From Pyrocephalus nanus (lineage: Eukaryota > Chordata > Aves > Passeriformes > Tyrannidae), in NCBI GenBank assembly GCA_038380795.1, contig CM076260.1, forward strand, positions 74,685,843 through 74,749,842: a stretch of DNA of 64,000 bases, read 5' to 3'. The notes under the pieces were generated by a model. It did not search any database. It was not told where the DNA came from and worked only from the letters and a program-made list of their open reading frames with translations. Below, piece after piece: positions 1 to 12,700 of this stretch (its first letter is position 1; every line of letters begins with the position of its first letter). The position numbers and the translations under genes are program-made.

Positions 1-269
1 TGCTGCTACTATGAATTTTTTCTTTTTTTTACTGTGACATTAATAATTTTGCTTGATGCTGTAAGAAACTAGTTTGGAGACGCTGTATCTGCATAAAATC
101 TTCAATAAAAGCTAAGAATTTTCAAACAAATAAGGTGGTATGTAGCTTCCTTCATCTCATTCAGTTTATTCTTATTTACAACTTTACATTCAAAGCAGCA
201 ACTCAGCCTCAGCAAGGGAAAACTAAGGCTAGTAACTCTTCAGTCTTTGATGAATAGCTAAATTCATCC
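1..269. other. Intron of SIPA1L2, unique AT-rich sequence
   Basis: AT-rich, no recognised gene or repeat. It lies downstream of the first coding exon in the transcribed direction. The next SIPA1L2 coding exon (RapGAP start) was searched for by eye and not found in the window. Confidence 0.6.
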
Positions 270-2055
270 TTGAGCCAACCAGTCCAGCCCGGGAGACTAA
301 AACACCATCGACAGAAGAGAAAGATCACATTAGAGACCATTTAAGGAGACTAGACATACTCCAGTCCGTGTGACCAAACAGGACACACGTTGAGGGAACT
401 AGTTTGTGGCACTTTGAGGCTACTCTTTAACACCTTTGAAAGGTCATAGTGAATAGTTACAGTCACCTTTAAAAACGGGCAGAAAAAAGGGTCTGGGAAG
501 CCATAGACCAATCACCATAAACTTTACTTCCCAGGGAGATTAAGGAACAAATTCTCATGGAAGACATTTCCAGGCACATGAAGGACAAAAAAGATGCTTG
601 GAAACAGCCTGCATAGATTTAAAAAATGCAAATCATGCATGACCAATCCAGTTGTTTTCTACAATAACAAGACTGGCTTTGTGGATGAGGAAGGAGCAAT
701 GAATGTCACCTACTTGCACTTTGGCAGTGCTTTTCACACAGTCTCCCATACTATCCGTGTAGCTAAATTTAAACGACATGGTTTGGTCATGCAAATTACA
801 AGGTCGACAGAAACTGGCTGGACAGTTGGCCTCAAAGGACTGTGATCAGTAATATGAACTACAATTAGTGGCCAGTTACTAAAAGGTTTATCAAAATTTG
901 ATCCTGGGGCCGTTACTGTTTAATAGGGGTTTTAACATTATCTAAATGATGGAATGGAGTGCATCCTCAACACGTTTATCTACATGACCAAACTCAAGGA
1001 GAACAGCACATGTATTGGAGGTAAGGACTGCATTTGGGTGCAACAGATAAAGAGAAATAACTGGCAGGCTTTTAAAAAATCAGTAAGATGTGCACAGGGC
1101 AGATACTGAGATTCATAAACCTTGCACTGTTTTACAAAAGCAGGCAAAGAAAAAGCCGCATGGGTAGACTCCTACAGCTGTAGGGTGTCTGTGCTTCACT
1201 TCCCACTCTCCCCTTCCCCAGGCAGCAGCTGCTGCTGAGCTGGGACAGCTGAGCTGCATGTGGAACAACTCAGAAACCACTGAAGTTTCCAACCTCACAT
1301 GTTCAAACAAACCCTCACTTTGACAATCTGAAAAAGTGGACTGACAAAGGACCTTATGAAGACCAACAAAGACCTGTATGTAGAACAGAACAAGCTCATA
1401 CAACAGCACAGGCTGGGGACCAATGGCCTCAGGAGCAGATCTGCAGAAAAGGACTGGGGACCCTGTGAGCAACAGGCTGCCCAGCAGCCAGCACAAGCCC
1501 CAGCAGAGGTAAAGGGCTGCCCCAGCAAGAACGTACCAGCAGCTCAGAAGACATTACGCCTCTGTATTTGGCACGCTCAATGCCACATAAGGAGCAGTGT
1601 CCAGTTTTGGACAGAGTGGGACAACGCCAGCAGACAATTAACCAAGACAATCAGGGGCTAGAGAACATAACAGATGAGCAGAGACTGAATGAGATGGACT
1701 TCTGCAGCCGAGAGAAGAACAGGTTAAGGGGGGGAAATAACTGCAGGATCCCACTAACTGATGGGGGTTACAGAGAATGGAGAAACAGATGCTTCTTCAA
1801 GGTACAAAACGAAAGGACAAGATGCAACCATCACAAGATGCAGCCCCTCACTGTGGGGAATCCAACACAGAAACAGGTTGCCAGGAGAGTTTGTGAAATC
1901 TCCATCCTTAGAGATAGTAAAAAAGCTAAAGGGACAGCTAAAGGGGAATAGGTTCTGAGCAACGTATTCAGAACCCATGTTCAAAGGGAGTTTTAAACAG
2001 AGAATTAGACTGGATGACCTCCAGAAACATCTTCCAATCCAATTTACACTATAAT
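270..2055 (+). mobile_element. Old CR1-type LINE fragment (reverse transcriptase part and 3' end)
   Basis: Decayed non-LTR retrotransposon. At 594-845 a frame reads FVDEEGAMNVTYLHFGSAF, like the CR1 reverse-transcriptase segment usually written VDEGRAVDVVYLDFSKAFD, and later KCKSC..NPVVFYNN. At 1356-1661 a frame has MKTNKD...QHRLGTNGLRSRSAEKD, like the CR1 C-terminal reverse-transcriptase region. The 3' region (about 1740-2050) retains the CR1 tail with the GAC-TGGATGACCTCC motif. Several stops and frame changes are present. The usual sequence is broken at about 1040-1310, which suggests a nested insertion or replacement. It lies in the intron downstream of the SIPA1L2 exon, antisense to the gene. 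Confidence 0.8.
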
Positions 2056-5000
2056 CCCATATTTCAAACAGCGATGAAGTAATAGACTAATTTCTCCTTA
2101 AAGATTATCTGGATTAAAAAACATTTTGCTAGCTTTATTGAGCTAGTTTGATACTTTTTGGGTCTTTTTACAATGTATTTATAGAGACATATAAAGAAAT
2201 TTTTTGCAGAATATCTTTCACTAAGAAGTTATGCATACTCTCAGAATGAATACAAAAAGATGAAGTCATCTCTACAAAAATGACAGTCTTATTTCTCAAA
2301 TCAAGTTAAAATTGGGTTTCCAGCAGCCTTTCAAAAATCTATCAATAAAATATGTTGGTGGTTACAATCCATCTCCCAGTGAAGGAAAACGAGCAGCAGC
2401 ACATTACAACTAGCATCCTTTTTTTGGGAGGAACACCTGAAATCAAATTGACGCAGACATTACATAATTTGCTCATGCTCAGCAGCTACATTCCTTCTCC
2501 AGTTGGAGCATTCTACCTGCATGAATAAATAGCTCATGGATTTCCCAGGATTTTTAAATTAAAACTTTGAGCCTTAATGGGCAAATTTATCAAACAGAAC
2601 TGGATTTCACAGACAAGACAGAGAGAAGGAGAAAGAGGGAGATAAATTCAGAGGTCAAACACTTCCAAGAACATAAAATCTCCCCACAGCTGCATAATTC
2701 AGCCGCTGACAAAAGGCAAACTTCTCAGTTAAGATTTCTGCAGCCTTCCATTTTGATGTAAATCTAGAAAAGGATATTACACAGTTGCTATGTTCCTTGA
2801 CTGCAGTATTACTGAGCCAAAAATGCAAGGTTGGCAGATACCTGCTAATTTCTTGTACAATATGAAAGACACAAAACCAAGGACACTATTTATGTGCATT
2901 ACAAATAAAACAGACAAAGCAATTTCAGGAATGGGAAGTAAAGAAGCTGAAATAAACTAAAGAATAGCATGGCTACCAAAATTATGGGATTTGGGAAAAA
3001 CATTTTTAATTCAAAGCACTGGGTTTTTTAAATTTCATAAAGTACAGACTCATTATAGCTCATTTAAATGTGTTTTTGTAGATTTACAAGTATCAGCTGG
3101 GGATAAAAGAGGAAAATAAGAACTGTTTTCTAGCTGTTTAAAAAGATATGTTAAAATATTTGTCATTTTTTCCTTTTTTATTTTAAGGAATGCTTGTCAA
3201 TTTTTGTTCTAATACAAAAGTCTTCCTTTTACAAAACTGAGTTAATACCAACAGTTTGCTAAGCCTTTACATTTCTTCTAGGACATTTTTTCAGCTCCAT
3301 ATCAGCAGACACAGTAACAATAAAAAATGGTTGCAAGCCTCCCTCAAATAAAAAGCATGGTAATAAAAATCAAGTCTCGAGGTATTATGAGGATAATTGC
3401 ACAAGGGGAAAAGGACAAATCAATGACAATCAAAACCATAAGATAAAATAATATATTCTAGCTTTTACAAATCTTAACTGAAAACTGAGAAGATATCTTC
3501 AATAAACATATTTTACATCAGTCATGTCAGATTTGATTTTAACAATAGTTACAAAGCTTATAAATATGCAGTATAAACCCACAGCTCATCTCAGAAAACA
3601 CTGAATTTTGAATCTCGTATTTCTTGAAAGGGAATGGAATAATTAGTGCTACACATGCCCGGGTGTTTCTTCCATGTATCTTAAAACAGAAATAAAACTT
3701 GTACGCTGACAAGTGCCAATTATAAAACTGTGAACTAAATCAAATATTCAAAAAGTTATTTCTTTTTCATATATATTTTCTTAAAGGCAAAGAAAATCCG
3801 TGGCATTACGTACAAGTGACTATTGATTGCCTTTTTTTTTTTCATCCTTCCACAATTATTTTGCTAAATTCAACCGCACTATTAAATCTACAATTCAATG
3901 AACAATCAGCTAGGAAAGCTCACTGTCATGGAAGAGCATTAAGTAGACCTAGTATGCATATAAATGTCACTTTTTCTTATATGGAAGGTCAGGACAGCAG
4001 CAAGACATCTGCATGCCCAACGCAAAAATGTCTGGTTTATTTCCTTTAAACACAATAAACCTTGCTTGGGTGAAGTAATCTGGAGATCCCTTAAGATAAT
4101 AGATATTCAAAGTTATGGTTTTAGTTTCATCAGCACGTTTGCCCTGACTTACACTATCTGTCTCAAAAGAGCCGTCTGATACAGGTTTCTCTCATGTAGT
4201 TTCTGTTACAGCTCTATAAAAAGATAATGTGCAAGAGGGCATGGCTTGTATATCATTGTAAAGGAGAGAGGGTAACAATTTATTACTGGACATTAAATTC
4301 ATCACATCGTACTTACTTTTGAAGAACTCTACCTAGAGAATAATTAGTAACAATTCAAGTTTCCTAGTATTATACTATGTGGGATAAAACTGTGATACTA
4401 TTTCAGAACAGAAATTAATTAAAACTAATGACATTCACATCAATTTTCCAGAAAGGTCATTAGGTTTGTTTATATTATATTGTTTAAAGTGGCTTTGAGT
4501 ACTCTTTGCGTTTTCTTTTTTTAATCTCTCGGACAAGATTTTTCTTCACAACAGATCTACCATGCTTCAGCACTTGCAACTCATCCAAGATAAAAGCACT
4601 TCACCACCAAGTCCTCTTTCATTGTCTTCCCCCCATTCCCCCCCATCCTGCCACCACCTTCGTCCCCTGACAATCTTCCTTTTATTTCTGTCTATGCCAA
4701 TCCTTTCTCTTCTCTGCCCCTCAAAAAATATGCCACCCTTTTGATACAAGTTTCCCTTCGTTCTCTTGCACTCTCCCTCCCTCAACACTTTTCTTATACT
4801 TTACAACCTGCCTAGCTTGAAAGGCTTTTTGACCCTCTGAAATTACTGCCCGTTCCTTTCTTAGCTGTGGGTCTTTTTCTTCCTCTTCCATTACAGTTTC
4901 AGATTATTTTCTTCCTTGCCTTTAAAAAACAAAGTTTTTAGAGTTACTATGTTCTCAGTGTCTATCATATTGTGAAAAATACTGTACTGGATCCTTTTTT

Positions 5001-5966
5001 TGAGTGTCTTGTAAAGGGTTACAGAAGGAAGGAGTACAGTACAGTGCTTATTTCCTGATGTTCAAATATAGTTAGAAAGCAGAGGAAGTATGATTTCAAG
5101 AAGACTTGGGCTGTAACAGTCTTTCAAAAACAGCAGCAGACCTTTTTTTTTTTTTTTTCATTTTCTTTTAATAACAGCAAAAAAGATCTAGCTGTAATTC
5201 ATGATACAAAGAGGACAGAGGTAGGTATTTTGGGGTTCTCCCCACAAACCCAGAGATTCCACACACAGTTCACAATGCAGTATTGAACACAGACTGTCAA
5301 AGTCCATCACTAAGTAGAAACAATTTATTTGAATAATGATTCAAGCCAAGAAAATTACTCTGCTAAGAAGAGTATCCTGGCATTTTTGCAGTCTGAACAC
5401 ATCCTAAAAGAAAAGTGTAAGGCTAGTCGAAAGGCATAAAACATCCTTCTTTAAGCTGAAAGACTAAATAGCATTAGCAGCTCTCTGTTTAAGGAGCATG
5501 TATGCGTGCATACAGTATGAAAGGCCCCAAAAGACGCTTGAAGACAGTAGAATCTAAAAGAGAGTCAGAAGCCTCAATGATAAAACCTTCTTCTTTGGAA
5601 GCACCTTTTAGGAAATAATGATTTTCATTCTAGGTATCAGTATTTCCAGTGCATTTACCAGATACAAATGTCATCTTTTCCTCCTTCTGATCAAGAAAGT
5701 TTGGTTTGGAGAAGTTAGTTTACGTGCTATTTTAACCTTTCCTTAAATCACTTAAACTCACACAGGTATTGCCCAATTTTATATTTAACCCACTGGTTGT
5801 CCAGTACCTCTATGAAAGGGCAAGAACAATGGGCTTAATTCTAGTAAAGAGTTCAGGATCCTCTGGAATACTTAAATCTCTCTGTAGAGAAGGCAAACAA
5901 AAAACAATCTTTACTAAACAACTTAAACCTAGTGCATTGCTATGTCAGAACAGTTGCATTAGAAAA
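2056..5966. other. SIPA1L2: Intron between SIPA1L2 first and second coding exons
   Basis: AT-rich unique sequence with no coding similarity. It contains a pyrimidine-rich patch at about 4600-4800 and the T16 run at 5143. A minus-strand AATAAA (5329-5324) lies about 640 nt after the donor. Short ORFs here have no recognisable similarity. Confidence 0.7.
5143..5158 (+). repeat. (T)16 run
   Basis: Sixteen T residues, equal to (A)16 in the transcribed SIPA1L2 strand. No recognised element beside it. Confidence 0.85.
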
Positions 5967-5974
5967 ATTTACCT
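5967..5974 (-). other. SIPA1L2: Splice donor after SIPA1L2 first coding exon
   Basis: On the minus strand the sequence reads AAAG|GTAAAT with the intron GT at 5972-5971. The protein similarity to SIPA1L2 stops exactly here (FFYGK, after which the family has E; the first base of that codon, G, is the last exon base). The match between the loss of homology and a consensus donor makes the boundary well supported. Confidence 0.9.
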
Positions 5975-7437
5975 TTTCCATAGAAGAACTTGCGGTAATA
6001 GTATGCTCCAAGATCAATGTGCTCTATGATGTAACGCTTCACTTTCTCTCTGTGAATGGACTGGTTTTCTCTTGGTACTTCCAGTACTGAAACACCAGCA
6101 TTTGTGCAATGGGAACTTAGAGAGGACTCAAAAGAACAACTTTCACCTGAAGAAAAAGATGCTGAATTTGCCCTAGAAAGTGCAATCCGTCTGTCTCCTT
6201 CCCCACCAGTTTCATTCCTGAAGTAAGGGCAACTCAGTACTAAATCATTGCTTTTCCCATCACCCTCATCAGCATCTAAATTCTCTTTTGAATTAAGGTC
6301 CTCTTTGCTTCCCAAAGGAGATTCACAGTTTCCCGTCTGGCCTGCTGGCATCTGAGTCTGTGATGCAGCTGAAGCCCCAGTGGTTATATTTTTCCTTTTT
6401 CCTACATTTACTCTGGTAGCCATTGCTTCATTTATGTTAAACAAAACGCTCTGAACATCATAATGTGCAAAACATTTCTGACAGTTCCAAGAACGAACAT
6501 TTCTGTCAAGTCTATCATCCAGGTCTGATGAAAACTTGAAAGCTTCGTGCTCACTTTTAACTGTTCGCAATTTTCTAAACAGAGATGTTTCTATCCCTTC
6601 CGATTTTAGTCTCCTCTTGAAAGATTTCTCCCTCTCTCGACCAAGAAGCAGGGCACTATCCATATAATCCAACCCAGAAATCCTGACAAACTCTCCCCTG
6701 GAAATCTGTGCAGCAGCATGTAGACTCGGAGAAACAGTAGGATCACAGTGGAAAAACTCAGAAAATCCAAAAGGAGCAAGCGTTTTATGTTCAAAATTTT
6801 CCACTCGATATCCTCGTAACATTGCAAAAAAATTTTCTCCAGACAAGCCTTGTCTATCAATTGAAGAAGTACTGCCATATTCTCTATGGAGAGCTGCTCC
6901 AGTATTTGGGTTAACAGCATTTTGGTCTAACACATCTTCAGCATCAATGTCACTTATTGTCACATCACTGTTGCTTCTTTGCCTTATGGGATGAAGTCCC
7001 CTTTGAGGGGAATGAACAAAAAGATCTCCAATTGAATATTTTCCTTCTGTAAATTCCAATTCTAGCTCTTCTTGCTGTCCATCGCTTTGGTCATTTTGTC
7101 CATTTGGAAGTACTGAGCCAACACCTTCGTAACCAGCTGGAGGTCTGTTTTCCCAAGCAGCTTTACTCAATTCCTTAGAGCAATCCTTTTTAGGAGGCCA
7201 TTCAGATACCCTTGCTCGAACACCCATTTTAGGCACAGCTGGTGTACCATTTGCTTGATTATTTTCAGCTTTGCTAGATGCATTTGAAGACACAGGAGGA
7301 CCCATGCTACCATTCAAGGCTTTAAGTTTTCTAGCAAAATAATCATCAGATTGCATGCTTCTTGAAGACTCCCTGAACTTTGAGGAAGTTCTGCTAACTT
7401 TGTGCTTATCTTCTTGCAAAGACCTTTGATCACTCAT
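5973..7437 (-). CDS. SIPA1L2: SIPA1L2 first coding exon (N-terminal 488 residues)
   Basis: SIPA1L2 is a Rap GTPase-activating protein of the SIPA1/SPAR family that acts at synapses and the cytoskeleton (family knowledge). This exon holds the region before the RapGAP domain; the full protein is about 1,700 residues. Features seen: VPKMGVRARVSEWPPKK at residues 68-84, RQRSNSDVTISDIDAEDV at 152-169 (a basic Ser-rich likely phosphosite), HREYGSTSSIDRQG at 184-197, a Cys pair in WNCQKCFAHYDVQS at 317-330, SKEDLNSKENLDADEGDG at 377-394, SCPYFRNETGGEG at 402-414, and the end HIDLGAYYYRKFFYGK at 473-488, which leads into the RapGAP fold. Several stretches match my recollection of mammalian SIPA1L2, not SIPA1L1. 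The start is fixed by an in-frame TGA at 7444-7446 and a G at -3. The exon ends in phase 1 at AAAG|GTAAAT; the open frame continues four codons into the intron before a stop. It is intact, with no frameshift. Confidence 0.96.
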
Positions 7438-7598
7438 GTCCAGTCAGGGGGAGGGGAACCACTACTATTGCATAAATTTACTGTTACATTTGTTATTACA
7501 TTGTCTTTTATGGGCCAATAAATGACGATATAAAAATACAGTTACAGTCTTCCCAGAAGTGCCGGCGGAAACCTCAGTGTACCATTTTTGCACAACTT
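7438..7598 (-). other. SIPA1L2: Probable 5' UTR part of SIPA1L2 exon 2, with four tiny uORFs
   Basis: Minus-strand leader next to the SIPA1L2 start. A plausible acceptor, CTCTCCTGACAG|AAG, places the exon edge at 7598, with AG at 7600-7599 after a short pyrimidine stretch; this boundary is an inference and other AGs exist. In transcription order the leader has ATG GTA CAC TGA (7585-7574), ATG TAA (7501-7496), ATG TAA (7489-7484) and ATG CAA TAG (7473-7465), all closing before the main ATG at 7437. A pyrimidine-rich segment follows (about 7446-7457). The uORFs are direct observations; their presence in mRNA depends on the acceptor used. Confidence 0.5.
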
Positions 7599-9177
7599 CT
7601 GTCAGGAGAGCAATCTCAAAATATTTCCTTCAGTTCAGATGCATTCAGTTCAGTATTAATCCAGACAAATTTCTTATATCTGTTCATTAAAAAAAAAAAA
7701 AAGAAAAAAGAAAGTTTAATAAAATGTTTATACTCAACAACAGTAAGATTCCAATGTTACTTGTATATACATGGCACCCCATGAAACTGGATGAAACTGA
7801 GATGCGCTTTGTATCATTTTCTATCCTCTGATTCCTTAAAACCCAAAAAATGCAATAATCCCAGTTTTCTGTGGGATTCCACAGGATGTGAGCAGTTTGA
7901 ACCTGCATCTCTCATGGACCCACCAGTACAGGCACACTGAATAGCACAGCACGTTTTGCCAAGCAGAACAGCCACAGACAATTCTCTCTGCATTCCTGCA
8001 ATACTGACAGCCACTTAGATGCCTATTCTTTGTCTAATCACTTGGGTTTGTTTACATAGCATTTAAGACATTTTTATCCAAGTTTTCTTGAAAATGACTA
8101 ATACACACAGGAGTGTTGGGCTAAGACTGGTACAAAATATAAGTAAAACATATATAGCAGATAGGACCTTAGACAGAGAAATGTGTTTTGTCCCCTCGAA
8201 AACAACATTTTAAAGAAAAGAAATTCCTCTACTATGATGAAATCAGTGAATTAATGTACTTCATTTTGTTCCCCCTCTCTGTTCCCAAAGGGAGATTTAC
8301 TCACATTCCTTTCTTTGAAGTGCAAACCATTATTTAGCTGTGTAAAACAGTTAGAGTTGTTTCTGTTATATTATACTCCTCTGGTTGGAAACCCAGACTG
8401 TTAACTCAGTTATTGTACTAAAGAATGTGTCTGTTTTCTTCCACAAATAACAAGAGATAGTAGCTCTATTGACAAGTCACATTTCGATTACAAAATCGGA
8501 ACTGTTGGGATATAAAAATATTCTTCAATGTCTTTAGTGGTCTTAAGAATGGCCATGACTCATGCTGTGAAGATCCATTTGCAGACAGAGCCCATCCTTT
8601 AATCCATGCATAAAAGCAGACTAAAATAAGAATCAAGACAGAATGTTATGTACTTCTTTTACAGATTTTGTTCCTTGAACAAAAATGCCAGTATAATGAT
8701 CTTTTAAGATGCTGCAAATAAAGCTAATATGCATTTACCAGAGATTAAGAAAAAGTCAAATTAGCCTGAAATAAAAGGATGACGGGCAAAGGGATAGAAT
8801 AAATTAAAATGTGACACCTTATTTTTTTCTGCTTGTCAGAAATCAGCACAGAGTCATGTTTGATACAGAAAACTTAAGCAGTCTTCTACAGTAATGGGTT
8901 AATAAACATTTTAGACTTACAGTAGTATCATGCTGGTATGGTTTTATATGTGACTGGTAGTGGAAACTGGTGACAACAGTACAGCACTGCAGCTTACTTT
9001 CATTACGTATGAATTCCTTGATGGACAATGAAGACAATTACAATAATGTTTTGGGTTCCTTACAGGAGTCCAAAAGATTGTTTAAACAACCTACATGTTC
9101 AGAGGAACACTATTTGAAAAGTGGCATATAGGATTTTTTGCTATGAAAATGCAACACAAAAAGAAAAATGTTGGTCT
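7599..9177. other. SIPA1L2: Start of long first intron: unique sequence
   Basis: AT-rich, with an A-rich run at 7689-7710. No gene or transposon recognised. Confidence 0.6.
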
Positions 9178-9725
9178 TAGAATCATAGAACAGTTTGGGT
9201 TGGAAGGAGACCCTAAATATCATCTAGTCCTGGCATGGGGTGGTGCTCTAAACCCACCCTCTTTCAGTTTAAAATAGTTAATCCTAATCCAGTCACTATA
9301 TGTCCTGTATGAAGTTCCTCTTGGCTCTCTTGTAGGTACTGGGTGGCCACAATTAGGTTTCCCTGGAGCCTACTCTCCTCCAAGCTGAACAAACCCAGCT
9401 CTCTCAGCCTTTCCTCACAGGAGGTGTTCCACCCCTCTGATCACCTTCTTGGCCTTCCTCTGGACTGGCTCCAACAGGTCTGTGTCCTTCCTGTGCTGGG
9501 GCCCCACAGCCAGGTGCAATACTCCAGGGGGGGTCTCATCAGAGTAGAGAGCAGAGGGGCAGAATCCCCTCCCTCAACCTGCTGGCCACGCTGCTTTTGA
9601 TGCAGCCCAGGATGCAATCGGCTTTCTGGGCAGCAAGTGCACATTGCTGGGTCGTGTCCAGCTTCTCTTCCACCAATAACTTGAAGACTTTTTGTAGGAC
9701 TCCTCTCAGATACATCAACATGCTT
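9178..9725 (-). mobile_element. CR1 LINE 3' fragment
   Basis: The plus strand starts with AGAATCATAGAACAGTTTGG and GTTGGAAGGAGACC, the reverse complement of the standard CR1 3' tail. It then runs through the conserved 3' reverse-transcriptase sequence (CTCCAAGCTGAACAAACCC, GCAATACTCCAGGGGGGGTC, GATGCAGCCCAGGATGC). The element is 5'-truncated, as is usual for CR1, and lies on the same strand as SIPA1L2. It is better preserved than the copy at 270-2055. Confidence 0.92.
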
Positions 9726-12700
9726 AACGTTTTTGGAGCACACAGGTAATAATTCAAAGGTGAAATACAAGTAATCTCTGTGCCATTCACATTAACATGA
9801 ACAGCTGACAGCTTTTGAATAATCTCTTAGATTGTTCTTTATACAATCATAGAAGTGTGAGAAACCTTTGCTAAATAGAAACTCTGAAAGAAAATTAAAC
9901 TATTCCAGAATCAACTTTTCTGTTTCTGCAAGCATATAAAGGAGTGAGAACACACAGAGTTCAATTTCACATACTGGGAAAGAAATTTAACTTCTTTTGG
10001 AAGGTTGATTCCATTTTCTTTGAAATTACAGTGAAATATCTCTTCTAGCCTTCTTGTCCTTTCCTACATAAAAACTATTCACACAAATCATTAGTTTATG
10101 CATTTTTAAATTAAAAATAATCTCTTACAGAATAAAAAATACATATAAGGTAAGGAAAGTCTATTCTGCAAAAATTCCATTACTTTCTTCTCTTGTGTTA
10201 ACCCTTTTTCTGTGATAAGCATTTGTGCAAAAGTAGTGAATTGGACCAGGAACATAATGCAGGTTGAAATTACATTGGGGATGAGGTGGTGGAAGGCAGA
10301 AGGAAAGAGCAACAGAGGGAGACTATCACACCATTTATTTTCCATTCAAATCCACAGTGTGATTTACCGTTTGGCCTCACAAACAGCTGTATTTGTGGAA
10401 GGCAAGGAGAGAGCCTGAAGGCCACAGGAAAGCAAGACTCCTTTTTCTCTGGTGGTGGCAGCTTAAATACTAGATGAAGTATGGCCTGACTATTTTAAAA
10501 CAAAGGGACATTGCAAAAGACAGTATTTAAAAAGAGAATTTGTTTTCTTTAGCACAAAGCTGGTGGGACAAAAGACCAAAGAAATGCCTTTTTGGAACAG
10601 TAGATTAATATTTTATTGGAAAAACTAATGCTTGAAGAAGTGATGCAGTATATTTAAGACATACTGTTATTTCTTTTTCTAAATCTAAAGTTGGCCTAAT
10701 TGAAAAACTCCTGTTTTTAATACGGCTGACCATTTCTGTTAATTCTGGTAACTCGGTACAACAGCATGTTCTGTTTGACAGCACTATATTCATCTGTATT
10801 TGTTGTTACGATTTTTCTCTCTCCATAGTAAGAATTCACCAACTCACAAATATTGCACTACAGATGTTGATACTATGTATTATAAAACAAATTTGCTTTG
10901 CTGAAGTTAATAAACTATGACTTTCTCAAAGAATGCTGTCAATATGATCATGAGTACCCTTCTCTTCAGACCTGTACAGCTCTCTTGGTCAAGTTCTTCA
11001 CTTCCCTCTCTTTTCATCTCATCCTAGCACTGAAGAATGGAATCAGTGACAGATAAGGTCAAAAAAGAAAAGCTGGATGCCTACCCTGCCGTTGTGCTCC
11101 TGCCAACCCTTCCCACTAAGACTGCTGGATGTTATGCAAATAACTTAAGTTCCTTCCACACAGCTACAAAGCCTTCCTTCTGAGCTCAATACAGCAGCTG
11201 GTTTGTTAGCTACAGTTACAGTTCTTTAACATGGAATGATTCCAAGTTTCCTGGGGACCTGGATACTTGCCCACAAATGTTCCTGTGCCAGTAGCAGAGC
11301 AATGAATAAGAACTGTACTATTGGACTATCCTGTCAAAAGGAGGTTGTTTGGTAACGCTGCCTCATGTCAGCATTGATAGATGGAAATGAATTATTTAAG
11401 AAGTCTTTCTGTGATCATTTTGTTGATCAAGACTTTGGAAATCTGCCCCTATTATTATGTAATGTTATCATCCTAAAAAGAATGCATAATTTGGATGAAA
11501 GCATTAATCTCTACTATTTATCAAGATGACAATTCTATAAACTGGGACTCTCAAGCTCTACTAATCTTAAAAAATGGGAAGTGCAATTTGATAAAATAGG
11601 AGTATAGGCCAGAATAATGTGCCAAAAGCTGAAGATCAGATATTTAATTTGCATTCAATGGATTCTACACAGCATTTTCTGTGTGCTCACTCCAGTGAGT
11701 TTCCACTCTTCAAAGGAACACGTAGCGTTATGTATTTGGCCACTATAGCAGAGTAGCAGTTACACAATTGCTATTCTGTGAGAATCTAAAGTTAGCAAGA
11801 AAATTCTGCCTTCAGGCGCGTACTTGAAAGTGCAATGAAAAAGAAGTGTGCAAAAGAGAAATGGTTTTCTAAGCTGCCTGTACTCTTACAAGTCCTGGAG
11901 CAGATAACTCACTCAACAAATCTGTCACAAGGTAGTATTTCCTAAAACTAAGATTGCCATCAGAAAAAAAAAAAAAAAGAAGTAATTTCTGAAAAATTAC
12001 AAAATAATGCAAAAAAGGGTTTTTATGCAGATTTTTAAAAACATATTACATTAGCAGGTTTTTTAGATCTACATATTTTTAATATAACTATTATTTCTTA
12101 ATGATTCCTAAATGAGAACTATCCAATTTTCAGAAGCAAAGTGACAGCTATGTCTGGTTTTCAAGCAATGCTACTTAATTGTGTGTTCAAGTAGGAAAAT
12201 TCTGGTCACACTAAACTGTGATATCATATGACAGTTGATTATGATGTCACATGGGATAATTATTACTGCAGATAGTAGTATGAAAGAGAAAAATGAGTTC
12301 TTCATGGTTTTGGCGGGATTTTTTCATGCAAATGTATTTAGAAAACCATGATATTTAAGCATAATTGTCTTTAAATAGAATATTTCTTTCAAAGTTTTCC
12401 ATGAGGCTCAGTGAATATTAAAGAATAACACTAACTATAATTGAGGCACTTATTCAGATTGCAGCTGTGGAAAATGGATTGGAAATAATACAATGAACAA
12501 ATTATAAGCAGAGCTCATGAAAAAAACTGTTCAAATTATTATACATCAACTAAAGCTATAACTACTACAGTATAAATAGTTAATTCTCATATGCATATCT
12601 CACATACTTGAATAATATGCAGACATAGACAAAAGGCAGAAGAAGGATGGGAAGACCTTCATTTGACACATGGAAATAGAGATGAGCTCCTGTGTAGTGA

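Noticed and set aside
6606..6920. 104-codon minus-strand ORF inside the SIPA1L2 exon in another frame
   Set aside because: It is a shadow of the real frame, with no similarity of its own.
9343..9770. ORFs on both strands within the CR1 copy at 9178-9725
   Set aside because: Fragments of a decayed LINE; no intact reverse transcriptase.
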